A stretch of 8,606 bases of DNA from Pseudonocardiaceae bacterium (GTDB lineage: Bacteria > Actinomycetota > Actinomycetes > Mycobacteriales > Pseudonocardiaceae). Under the pieces are notes generated by a model. It had not been told where the DNA came from. It was given only the letters and a program-made list of their open reading frames with translations, and did not search any database. The stretch covers positions 1 through 8,606 of the forward strand of contig JAICSB010000123.1 in NCBI GenBank assembly GCA_025937115.1, written 5' to 3'. This document shows, one piece after another, positions 1 to 6,772 of this stretch. Numbering within the stretch: position 1 is the first letter of the stretch; each line of letters opens with the position of its first letter. The position numbers and the translations under genes were made by a program.

Positions 1-1
1 C

Positions 2-1630
2 GGGAGGGACGCGCTAGTCGGTGAGGCGACGGTGATTGACATCGGGACCTCGATGGGCGACGGAGCCCAGCTGGGTCATACCTCCTCGCTGCACACCGGG
101 CAGGCCGTGCCCGACGGCGAGCGCTGGCACGGGTCCCCAGCGCAGCGAACCGAGGTGGACTACCGGGCGGTCGACCCCACCGACTGCGGCGCCCTGAGAA
201 GGGCCCTGTTCCCCGTCGTGCAGTTGTTGGGGATGCTGGTCCTGTCCGTGCCGCTGGCGGTCGGCGGTGTGACCATGCTTGCTGAGGTCCCACAGCTCGC
301 CACGATCCTGGACCCGGGGACGCTGGCCGTCACGAGCTGGACATTCTACGGCGAGGCCCTGGCTGCCTCTTTCTTGCTCTTCTTCGGCTCTGTGCTGCTC
401 GGCCTGCTCGTTGTGTCCACTGTCCCTCGCGTGCTCAGCCTCGCCATCAAGCCGGACAAGGTCTATCGCTTGTATGGCGTCCACTACTGGATCCACCGGG
501 TGATCGCGCGCATGACCAATATACGGTTCTACACGCGCCTGTTCGGTGACAGCTCCTATATCGTCCACTATTTGCGTGGCCTCGGGTACGGCCTTTACCA
601 GGTCGAGCAGACCGGGTCGAACTTCGGCACGGAAGTGAAACACGAGACCCCGTACCTGAGCTCGGTCGGTAGCGGAACGGTGGTAGCTGACGGGCTGTCG
701 ATCATCAATGCCGATTTCTCGAGCACGTCTTTCCGGGTGTCCCGAGCGTCAATCGGGTCACACAACTTCCTCGGGAACAGGATTGCCTATCCCTCGCAGG
801 GCCGGACGGGTGACAACTGCCTCCTCGCGACGAAGGTCATGGTTCCCCTCGACGGGGAGGTCCGTGAGGGTGTCGGGCTTCTGGGCTCGCCCAGCTTCGA
901 GATTCCGCGATCGGTCGAACGTGACAACAGGTTAGACGTGACGAGCACGGATGAACTGCGCCGGCGACTCACCGCCAAGAACAAGCACAATGCCGTCACC
1001 ATCGGGTTGTACCTGCTGGTGCAGTGGATCTATCTCTTCGCGGTCACCGTGCTCGCTTTAGGCGCCATGGACCTCTACCCCTCGTTCGGTACGTGGGTGG
1101 TCGCGCTGGCCGAGGTACTTGTCCTCCTGTTCACCACCGTCTACTTCGTGCTGGTGGATCGTGCTGTCAGGGTACTTCAGGCCTTGCGGCCGCAGGGCTG
1201 CTCGATCTACGACCACGCCTTCTGGCGGCACGAACGTTTCTGGAAGCTGTGTGCGGATTCGTACCTCACGGTCTTCAACGGCACCCCGTTCAAGAACGTC
1301 ATCTGGCGGCTACTGGGTGTTCGGCTCGGCAGCAGGGTCTTCGACGACGGCGTCTTTTTAACGGAGAGGTCGTTCGTCACCATCGGTGACGGCTGCACAC
1401 TCAATGCGGGGACCGTTATCCAGTGCCACTCGCAAGAGGACGGCGCCTTCAAATCTGACCGCACCGCGATCGGTGTCGGCTGCACTCTCGGGGTCGGCGC
1501 CTTCGTCCACTACGGCGTGACGATGGGCGAGGGCGCGGTGCTTGCGCCCGACTCCTTTCTCATGAAGGGCGAGGAGATCCCACAGCGCGCGCAATGGGAG
1601 GGAAATCCGGCCAGGGAGGTTCAAAAATGA
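2..1630 (+). CDS. Pls/PosA-type membrane synthetase, C-terminal part (5' end outside window)
   Basis: The reading frame is open to the left edge, so the gene starts upstream; the GTG at 32 lies inside a hexapeptide repeat and is not a credible start. In the 542 visible residues I read: the tail of a left-handed beta-helix (hexapeptide) domain (1-52); membrane helices near 69-93 and 119-142; a second soluble domain (about 145-325) with the family-like segments GDSSYIVHYLRGLGY, QTGSNFGTEVKHE and SIINADFSSTSFR; membrane helices near 331-356 and 365-386; and a third soluble domain (about 387-542) ending in hexapeptide repeats. This matches the end of epsilon-poly-lysine synthetase (Pls), where an A-T portion is followed by six membrane helices and three acyltransferase-like domains that form isopeptide bonds at the membrane. 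Whether this protein has its own A-T domains cannot be seen. It carries three TTA codons (932, 1058, 1358) and overlaps the next gene by 4 bp. Family assignment is firm; substrate is unknown. Confidence 0.9.
   Translation, partial: GRDALVGEATVIDIGTSMGDGAQLGHTSSLHTGQAVPDGERWHGSPAQRTEVDYRAVDPTDCGALRRALFPVVQLLGMLVLSVPLAVGGVTMLAEVPQLATILDPGTLAVTSWTFYGEALAASFLLFFGSVLLGLLVVSTVPRVLSLAIKPDKVYRLYGVHYWIHRVIARMTNIRFYTRLFGDSSYIVHYLRGLGYGLYQVEQTGSNFGTEVKHETPYLSSVGSGTVVADGLSIINADFSSTSFRVSRASIGSHNFLGNRIAYPSQGRTGDNCLLATKVMVPLDGEVREGVGLLGSPSFEIPRSVERDNRLDVTSTDELRRRLTAKNKHNAVTIGLYLLVQWIYLFAVTVLALGAMDLYPSFGTWVVALAEVLVLLFTTVYFVLVDRAVRVLQALRPQGCSIYDHAFWRHERFWKLCADSYLTVFNGTPFKNVIWRLLGVRLGSRVFDDGVFLTERSFVTIGDGCTLNAGTVIQCHSQEDGAFKSDRTAIGVGCTLGVGAFVHYGVTMGEGAVLAPDSFLMKGEEIPQRAQWEGNPAREVQK
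1613..1620 (+). promoter_or_regulatory. Strong ribosome binding site deciding the A-T gene start
   Basis: AGGGAGGT lies 6 nt before the ATG at 1627, whose last two bases begin the upstream stop codon (ATGA). A longer start at ATG 1594 sits deep inside the preceding gene without such a site. This makes 1627 the preferred start and indicates translational coupling. Confidence 0.8.
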
Positions 1631-4239
1631 ACCCACAGGAGTTTGGCGAGACAGTCGAGACATCCGTGGCGTGGTCACCGGGGAATAGCACCGTGGCAAC
1701 AGTGAATGGAAGGGACGATCCGATGGGGATGCGAGTGGATGCTGGCCGGGAGTTTTGGCGCGGTGTGCTGGTCGCCGGCGGCTTCAGCGCGATCCCGCGG
1801 TGGACCCGCGATCCGGTGACGGGCGTTGGGGAGCACGAGGCGACGATCCCCGACGACCTCGTGGCGGCGTTGCGCCGGCTGGCCGACGAGGTGGCGGTGC
1901 CGCTGCGCTCGGTGCTGCTGGCCGCGCACGCCAAGGTGCTCGCCGCGCTGTCCGGCGAGCGCGAGGTAGCGACCGGCTACGTCACCGCCGATGGCGGCCG
2001 GTCGTTGCCCTGCCGGCTGACGACCCAACCCGACTCGTGGCGGACGTTGCTGCGCGCCACCCATCGGGCCGAGTCGGAACTGCTGTCGCACAAGGACTTT
2101 CCGGTCGATGATCTCAGGCGCGAGCTGGGCCTGACTGGACCGTCGTTCGAGACGGTGTTCGATCCGACCGGCAACGGCGGCGATCTCGCCGAGGACACCG
2201 TGCTGTGGGTGGGAATCTCGCAACGCGGCGGCCAACTCGTGCTGCGGCTGCGCTACCGGAGCGACGCGCTCGACGCGGAGTGCGCCGCCAGGATCGCCGG
2301 CTATCACGTCACCGCACTCGCACTGATCGCCGCCGATCCGGACGCCGAGCACGGGCGGCAGAGCCTGCTGTCCACCGAGGAACTCCACTTCCAGCTTGAC
2401 GGGCTCGCCGGACCGCGCCGCGAGCTGCCGGACCTTCGGTTCCACGAGCTGTTCGAGCAACGGGTGGCGGCGCACCCGGACGCCGTCGCGGCCGTGCACG
2501 GCGACCGGCAGTGGAGCTACCGGGAGCTCAACGTCCGCGCCAACCGGCTGGGACGGGCCCTGTTGGCGCGGGGGCTGCGCCGCGAAGGTGTCGTCGCGGT
2601 GGTGACCGAGCGCAACCTGGACTGGATGGCTGCCGTCCTCGCGATCTTCAAGGCCGGTGGCGTGTACCTGCCCATCGAGCCGCATTTCCCAGCCGATCGC
2701 ATCGCGACCACGATCTCGCGTGCCCAGTGCAGGCTCGTGCTGACCGAACCCGGCAGCACCACCACCCTCGGCCAAGCCCTCGACTCGCTGTCCGGAGTCC
2801 AGACGCTGTTCATCGACGCGGCTTACGAGGAGGACCACGCCGACGGTGATCTCGGCGTCGGCGTCGCGGAAGACCAGCTCGCCTACATTTACTTCACCTC
2901 CGGTTCCACCGGTGAGCCCAAGGGTGCGATGTGCGAGCACGCGGGCATGCTCAACCACCTCTACGCCAAGATCGACGACCTAGAAATCGGCGAGCGAGAG
3001 GTGGTCGCCCAGACCGCACCCCAGTGCTTTGACATCTCGCTGTGGCAACTGGTCTCCGCGCTCCTGGTCGGTGGACGGACCCTGCTGGTCGAGCAGGAGG
3101 TGATCCTGGACGTCCAGCGGTTCGTCGACAAGATCGTCGACGGACGGGTCGCCGTGCTGCAGGTCGTGCCGTCATACCTCGAAGTCGTGCTCTCCTATCT
3201 CGCGAGGCACCCCCGCGCACTGTCGGACCTGCGGTGCGTATCGGTCACTGGCGAGGCGCTGAAGAAGGAGCTCGCGCAGCGCTGGTTCGCGGCCGAGCCT
3301 GAGATCAAGCTGGTCAACGCGTACGGGCTGACCGAGACCTCGGACGACACCAACCACGAAGTCATGGACCGGGTACCGGACTCCGAACTGGTCCCACTCG
3401 GTCCCCCCGTCAACAACGTGCACGTCTACGTCGTCGACGAGCACCTGTCGCCGGTGCCGCTCGGCGCCCCCGGTGCGATCGTCTTCTCCGGGGTCTGCGT
3501 CGGCCGCGGGTACATCAACGACCCCGAGCGCACCCGGCTGGCCTACCTGGCCGATCCGCACCGCGAGGGCCAGCGACTCTACCGGGGCGGAGACTACGGC
3601 CGCTGGCAGCCCGGGGGCAAGCTGGAGTTCCTCGGCCGCCGGGATACCCAGGTCAAGATTTCTGGCTTCCGGATCGAGATCGGCGAGATCGAGAACACCC
3701 TGTTGCGGGTGCCCGGTGTCCGCGACGGTGCGGTGGTGGTCGCCGATCGGGCCAACCGCAGCAAGTACCTGGTGGCCTTCTACTCCGGCGAGCGGCCACT
3801 CGAGGTCGACGTCCTGCGCGGCCGGCTGGGTGAGTCGCTGCCCGGGTACATGGTCCCGGCGGCCTTCCACTGGCGGGAAAGTCTGCCGCTCACCGCCAAC
3901 AGCAAGATCGATAGGAAAACGCTGACAGCGCTCGCCGGAGAGCTCGCCAGCGGTGACGTCACTGAGCAGCGCTACCACGCGCCGAGCACGCCGACCGAGC
4001 AGCGGCTGGCGATTGCCTGGGCGAAGGTACTCGGCATCCCGCAGGACCAGATCGGCCGGTCGGACCACTTCTTCGACCGGGGCGGGACGTCGCTGTCGGC
4101 TGTGAAGCTGGCGATCACCCTGGACCGTGCGGTGTCCCTCAAGGATCTCATCTGTCACCCGGTCCTCGCCGATCTGGCCGGGCTGGTCGATGGCAGGTCC
4201 GAGCGGCTGCCCGCCGCCGCATTGTTGGCTTCTGCTTGA
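1627..4239 (+). CDS. NRPS adenylation-thiolation protein with N-terminal half condensation domain
   Basis: This 870-residue protein activates an amino acid as its adenylate and loads it on a phosphopantetheine arm. Residues about 40-250 resemble the C-terminal half of a condensation domain: a C5-like SLPCRLTT stretch, a C6-like HKDFP (H155) and a C7-like segment. The first half, with the catalytic HHxxxDG, is absent. The adenylation domain spans about 272-775, with YFTSGSTGEPKG (422-433), FDISLW (D469), NAYGLTE, GRRDTQVKISGFRIEIGE and the terminal NSKIDRK with catalytic K760. The thiolation domain (about 785-860) has FFDRGGTSL with the carrier serine at 822. No thioesterase or downstream condensation domain follows, so the loaded residue must be passed to a partner in trans, most simply the membrane synthetase encoded just upstream. 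My by-eye specificity code is D-I-W-Q-S-T-A-D-D-K; the acidic pair could suit a diamino acid such as Dap, but the substrate is not established. ATG 1723 is a possible alternative start; it would cost 32 residues and no domain. Confidence 0.93.
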   Translation: MNPQEFGETVETSVAWSPGNSTVATVNGRDDPMGMRVDAGREFWRGVLVAGGFSAIPRWTRDPVTGVGEHEATIPDDLVAALRRLADEVAVPLRSVLLAAHAKVLAALSGEREVATGYVTADGGRSLPCRLTTQPDSWRTLLRATHRAESELLSHKDFPVDDLRRELGLTGPSFETVFDPTGNGGDLAEDTVLWVGISQRGGQLVLRLRYRSDALDAECAARIAGYHVTALALIAADPDAEHGRQSLLSTEELHFQLDGLAGPRRELPDLRFHELFEQRVAAHPDAVAAVHGDRQWSYRELNVRANRLGRALLARGLRREGVVAVVTERNLDWMAAVLAIFKAGGVYLPIEPHFPADRIATTISRAQCRLVLTEPGSTTTLGQALDSLSGVQTLFIDAAYEEDHADGDLGVGVAEDQLAYIYFTSGSTGEPKGAMCEHAGMLNHLYAKIDDLEIGEREVVAQTAPQCFDISLWQLVSALLVGGRTLLVEQEVILDVQRFVDKIVDGRVAVLQVVPSYLEVVLSYLARHPRALSDLRCVSVTGEALKKELAQRWFAAEPEIKLVNAYGLTETSDDTNHEVMDRVPDSELVPLGPPVNNVHVYVVDEHLSPVPLGAPGAIVFSGVCVGRGYINDPERTRLAYLADPHREGQRLYRGGDYGRWQPGGKLEFLGRRDTQVKISGFRIEIGEIENTLLRVPGVRDGAVVVADRANRSKYLVAFYSGERPLEVDVLRGRLGESLPGYMVPAAFHWRESLPLTANSKIDRKTLTALAGELASGDVTEQRYHAPSTPTEQRLAIAWAKVLGIPQDQIGRSDHFFDRGGTSLSAVKLAITLDRAVSLKDLICHPVLADLAGLVDGRSERLPAAALLASA

Positions 4240-4249
4240 TTGGCTCTCC

Positions 4250-4282
4250 TTAAGTAGACATTTAGTAGGCATTAAGTAGGCA
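4250..4282 (+). repeat. Three tandem 11-bp direct repeats upstream of the dioxygenase gene
   Basis: The 59-bp gap between the A-T gene and the dioxygenase gene contains three head-to-tail 11-mers: TTAAGTAGACA, TTTAGTAGGCA and TTAAGTAGGCA. They are AT-rich in otherwise very GC-rich DNA and repeat at about one helical turn. A 7-bp core plus 4-bp spacer at 11-bp period is the layout of operators bound by SARP-type activators, although the core is not the common TCGAGC-like SARP heptamer. They end 16 bp before the ATG, so a promoter -10 just downstream would overlap the ribosome binding site. A leader or mRNA-level role, or chance slippage duplication, is possible. The repeats are certain; the function is inferred. 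Confidence 0.75.
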
Positions 4283-4298
4283 CTGAAAGGAAACCACG

Positions 4299-5303
4299 AT
4301 GTCGTTCTCATTCCCGGCGTCACTGCTCAACGTGGAGCTGCAACCCGGCAAACCCCCGATACTGCGGGCCGAGGCCCCCGGCGACGCGCCGAGCTGGACG
4401 GCCGAGCACCGGGACGCGCTGCGCACCGCCGTCGCCGAGCACGGTTCGGTCCTGGTCCGCGGCCTCGGGCTGCGCGACTCGACCGAGGTCGGTGCGGTCT
4501 TTGCGCGGCTGGCCACCGGTCTGATGACCGAGAAGGAAGCCTTCGCGTCCCGACGGACCTACTCCGCGGGCGTGTACTCCTCATCGAAGTGGCCGTCGAA
4601 CCAACCGATGTGCATGCACCACGAACTGAGCTACACGCTTGAGTTCCCCGGCCTGATGCTGTTCGCGTGCCTGCGCGCACCCACCGACGGCGGCGCGACC
4701 GCGGTCGCCGACTCGCCGACCGTGCTCGACGCGCTGCCCACTGAGTTGATCGAGCGGTTCGAGCGGGAGGGCTGGCTGCTCACCCGCAACTACAACGACG
4801 AGATCGGGGCATCCTTCGCCGAGGCGTTCGGCACCGAGGACCGTGGTGCCGTGGAGAGCTACTGCCGCGCCAACGCGATCGAGTTCCAGTGGCAACCCGA
4901 CGGTGGACTGCGCACCAGGCAGCGCCGCAGCGCCGTAGTGCGTCACCCGGTCACCGGGGCGCGCTGCTGGTTCAACCAGATCGCATTCCTCAACGAGTGG
5001 ACGATCGATCCCGAGGTGCGCGAGTTCCTGGTGGACATTTACGGCGCCGACGGGCTGCCGTTCAATACCCGCTTCGGCAACGGCGACCCGATCGGCGAGG
5101 ACGTCGTGGCGCTCCTCAACAGGGTCTATGAGGCCAACACTGCACGCGAGCAGTGGCAGGCCGGCGACCTGATGCTCGTCGACAACGTCCGCACCGCGCA
5201 CAGCAGGGAACCCTTCGAGGGACCGCGCGAAGTCCTTGTCGCGATGGCCGACGCGGTACGCCTGACCGACTGCTCGCCGCTCGTCGAGGTGACTTCCCGA
5301 TGA
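4299..5303 (+). CDS. TauD/TfdA-family (SyrP-like) Fe(II)/2-oxoglutarate dioxygenase
   Basis: This 334-residue protein has the expected size for a TauD/SyrP-type oxygenase, which uses Fe(II), O2 and 2-oxoglutarate to hydroxylate amino acids, often while they are bound to an NRPS carrier. The iron facial triad is readable: H107-H-E109 in MHHELSYTLEFPG (family form HxE/D...SY) and distal H301 in DNVRTAHSREPFEGPREVL. R310, or possibly R303, is the likely 2-oxoglutarate-binding arginine. The ATG at 4299 has GAAAGGA 7 nt upstream. It lies directly behind the A-T gene and overlaps the SbnB-like gene by 4 bp, so it probably acts on the residue carried by the A-T protein or on a related free amino acid. 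The SyrP group includes aspartyl and glutamyl beta-hydroxylases, but residue, position and stereochemistry cannot be read here, and desaturation is also possible in this fold. Confidence 0.9.
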   Translation: MSFSFPASLLNVELQPGKPPILRAEAPGDAPSWTAEHRDALRTAVAEHGSVLVRGLGLRDSTEVGAVFARLATGLMTEKEAFASRRTYSAGVYSSSKWPSNQPMCMHHELSYTLEFPGLMLFACLRAPTDGGATAVADSPTVLDALPTELIERFEREGWLLTRNYNDEIGASFAEAFGTEDRGAVESYCRANAIEFQWQPDGGLRTRQRRSAVVRHPVTGARCWFNQIAFLNEWTIDPEVREFLVDIYGADGLPFNTRFGNGDPIGEDVVALLNRVYEANTAREQWQAGDLMLVDNVRTAHSREPFEGPREVLVAMADAVRLTDCSPLVEVTSR

Positions 5304-6370
5304 CCACCGTCCGTTCGACCGCCGCGGAGTCCGCCATGTCCGAGCCGCTCACCGTGCCATCGTTCGCGGTGATCTCCGGTGCCCAGGTCCAGCACGCGCT
5401 GCACGGGCGCGAAAACCAAATCCTGGAGTTGGTCGAGGCCACCTACCGGCTGCACGGCGCCGGTGATTCGGTGAACCCGCCGTCCTACTTCCTGCGTTTC
5501 CCCGACCGCCCGTCCGCACGGATCATCGCGCTGCCCGCCTCGATCGGCGGGCAGGTGCGGGTGGATGGCCTGAAGTGGATCTCCAGTTTCCCGGAGAACG
5601 TGGCGGCAGGCATCCCGAGGGCGTCGGCCGTGCTGATCCTCAACGACCACGACACCGGCTACCCGTTCGCCTGCCTGGAATGCTCGATCATCAGCGCCGC
5701 TAGAACGGCCGCGTCGGCGGCGTTGGCAGCTGACTGGCTCAGCCGCGGCAGGCGGCGCCCGACGCGCGTCGGGTTCTTCGGGGTGGGCCTGATCGCCCGC
5801 TATATCCACACCTTCCTGACCGCCACCGGCTGGTCGTTCGACGAGATCGGCGTGCACGACCTGTCCACCGACAGTGCGGCCGGCTTCCGCGATTACCTGG
5901 AGCACTCGGGCACCGCCAGCGCGATCACCGTGCACGACAGCGCCGAGCAGTTGATCCGCTCCAGCGACCTGGTGGTCTTCGCCACCGTCGCCGCTGCGCC
6001 ACATGTCAGCGACCTGTCGTGGTTCGAACACAATCCGGTGGTGCTGCACGTGTCGCTGCGCGACCTCGCGCCGGAGATCGTGCTCGCCTCGACCAACATC
6101 GTCGACGACATCGAGCACTGTATGAAGGCCAACACCTCGCCGCATCTGGCCGAGCAGCTCACGGGCAACCGGGACTTCCTGCACGGCACGTTGGACGACG
6201 TGATGTCCGGGCGAGTGTCGGTGCCGACGGACCGGCCGCTGGTGTTCTCGCCCTTCGGCCTCGGGGTGCTCGACCTCGCGGTCGGCAAGTACGTTTACGA
6301 CGAGGTGCTCCGCTCCGGCGACTTGCACGTCGTCGACGACTTCTTCCACGAGCTGCGCCGGTACGGATGA
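5300..6370 (+). CDS. sbnB: SbnB-like 2,3-diaminopropionate biosynthesis dehydrogenase
   Basis: This 356-residue protein belongs to the ornithine cyclodeaminase/mu-crystallin superfamily, SbnB branch. In the known pathway SbnA joins O-phosphoserine and glutamate to N-(1-amino-1-carboxyl-2-ethyl)-glutamate, and SbnB oxidises this with NAD+ to release L-2,3-diaminopropionate and 2-oxoglutarate. Visible support: GLKWISSFPEN with the conserved superfamily lysine (K92), the stretch LNDHDTGYPFACLECSIISA followed by RTAASAALAA, and a Rossmann nucleotide-binding turn G158-F-F-G161-V-G163-L-I-A. The ATG at 5300 overlaps the dioxygenase stop (ATGA) and has GAGGTGA 7 nt upstream; ATG 5336 with a nearby GGAG is a weaker alternative. 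No SbnA homologue is in the window, so it must lie elsewhere if the pathway is complete. A true ornithine cyclodeaminase or another amino-acid dehydrogenase is the main alternative. Confidence 0.9.
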   Translation: MTTVRSTAAESAMSEPLTVPSFAVISGAQVQHALHGRENQILELVEATYRLHGAGDSVNPPSYFLRFPDRPSARIIALPASIGGQVRVDGLKWISSFPENVAAGIPRASAVLILNDHDTGYPFACLECSIISAARTAASAALAADWLSRGRRRPTRVGFFGVGLIARYIHTFLTATGWSFDEIGVHDLSTDSAAGFRDYLEHSGTASAITVHDSAEQLIRSSDLVVFATVAAAPHVSDLSWFEHNPVVLHVSLRDLAPEIVLASTNIVDDIEHCMKANTSPHLAEQLTGNRDFLHGTLDDVMSGRVSVPTDRPLVFSPFGLGVLDLAVGKYVYDEVLRSGDLHVVDDFFHELRRYG

Positions 6371-6401
6371 GTGGCCGAGGTCGGGGCACGCCAAGCCGTC
6401 A

Positions 6402-6418
6402 TGGCCCCGCCGGGGTCA
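6402..6418. terminator. Probable bidirectional terminator hairpin between convergent genes
   Basis: A 7-bp GC-rich stem (TGGCCCC / GGGGTCA, one G-T pair) with a 3-nt loop lies 31 bp after the SbnB-like stop and overlaps the stop codon of the opposing small gene. There is no T-tract, which is common in actinomycetes. The position between converging genes supports termination in both directions; the activity is inferred. Confidence 0.45.
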
Positions 6419-6658
6419 GATCGCTTCGAGTAGCACGTGACCGCGTGGAGTGAGCTGCACGGGGCCTGGGCGAGAGTCAGGAGTGGCAATCAATCCAGCG
6501 CTCGCAAATCGAGAGCCCGCGAGCTGATCGGAGTAGAACAGACCGTCGATGAGTAGGGAGATTCCGACGTCTCCGGACACTACGCAGCGACCCGCGGCGA
6601 CCGCCCGGAGAACGGCACGGTCCCGATCGCTCAATCCACCCTCGGTCGTTGTGGACAT
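6416..6658 (-). CDS. Small hypothetical protein, about 80 residues
   Basis: The ATG at 6658 gives an 80-residue protein beginning MSTTTEGGLSDRDRAVLRAV. The segment LSDRDRAVLRAVAAGRC, then LLIDGLFYSDQLA, then ASAGLIATP and VQLTPRGHVLL, reads like a small winged-helix-like fold: helices followed by a short strand pair before 'LTPxGxxLL'. I recognise the general pattern from short conserved actinomycete proteins of unknown function but cannot name the family. A longer form from TTG 6715 adds 19 residues without a clear start signal. The upstream sequence has only a weak GGGAC-like ribosome site. It ends at the hairpin shared with the convergent biosynthetic operon and is probably unrelated to it. 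A DNA-binding role is a guess. Confidence 0.65.
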   Translation of the reverse strand: MSTTTEGGLSDRDRAVLRAVAAGRCVVSGDVGISLLIDGLFYSDQLAGSRFASAGLIATPDSRPGPVQLTPRGHVLLEAI

Positions 6659-6772
6659 GATCGCTGTCCCGGGCCATCGGGTCGTCCATATGGGAGTCGG
6701 GGGTAAACCCGCCAATCCGAGTAGGAACGGCCCTAGCGGTCTTGCCCAGGGACAGCGCCCGGGACCGTGTGA
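6659..6772. other. Intergenic gap between two minus-strand genes
   Basis: This 114-bp gap lies downstream of the Hsp70-propeller gene and upstream of the small gene. It holds an imperfect inverted repeat (CGGTC at 6737-6741 against GACCG at 6763-6767), a weak terminator candidate for the larger gene. On the minus strand a TTGGCG and a TATGGA sit 19 bp apart, a poor promoter match for the small gene. Nothing else is convincing here. Confidence 0.3.

Noticed and set aside
32..34. GTG as start of the synthetase
   Set aside because: The frame is open upstream and the residues before it continue a hexapeptide repeat, so the gene is truncated by the window edge.
1675..2958. Long minus-strand open frame (427 codons) opposite the A-T gene
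   Set aside because: It mirrors a strongly supported NRPS frame, is rich in Arg/Gln/Gly/His as antisense frames in GC-rich DNA are, and shows no recognisable motif.
4250..4282. CRISPR array
   Set aside because: Units are 11 bp, adjacent, and have no unique spacers.
4281..4298. Promoter -10 box directly after the 11-bp repeats
   Set aside because: The expected place holds the purine-rich ribosome binding site, and no TANNNT hexamer with suitable spacing is visible.
3172..4323. Minus-strand open frame (383 codons) opposite the A-T gene and repeats
   Set aside because: Same antisense composition, no domain, and it crosses the end of a real gene and the intergenic repeats.
5153..5299. Longer N-terminus for the SbnB-like protein
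   Set aside because: It would overlap the dioxygenase by about 150 bp and adds arginine-rich sequence; ATG 5300 has a good ribosome site and an ATGA overlap.
5126..6394. Minus-strand open frame (422 codons) opposite the SbnB-like gene
   Set aside because: The opposite strand has clear dioxygenase and dehydrogenase motifs; this frame has none.
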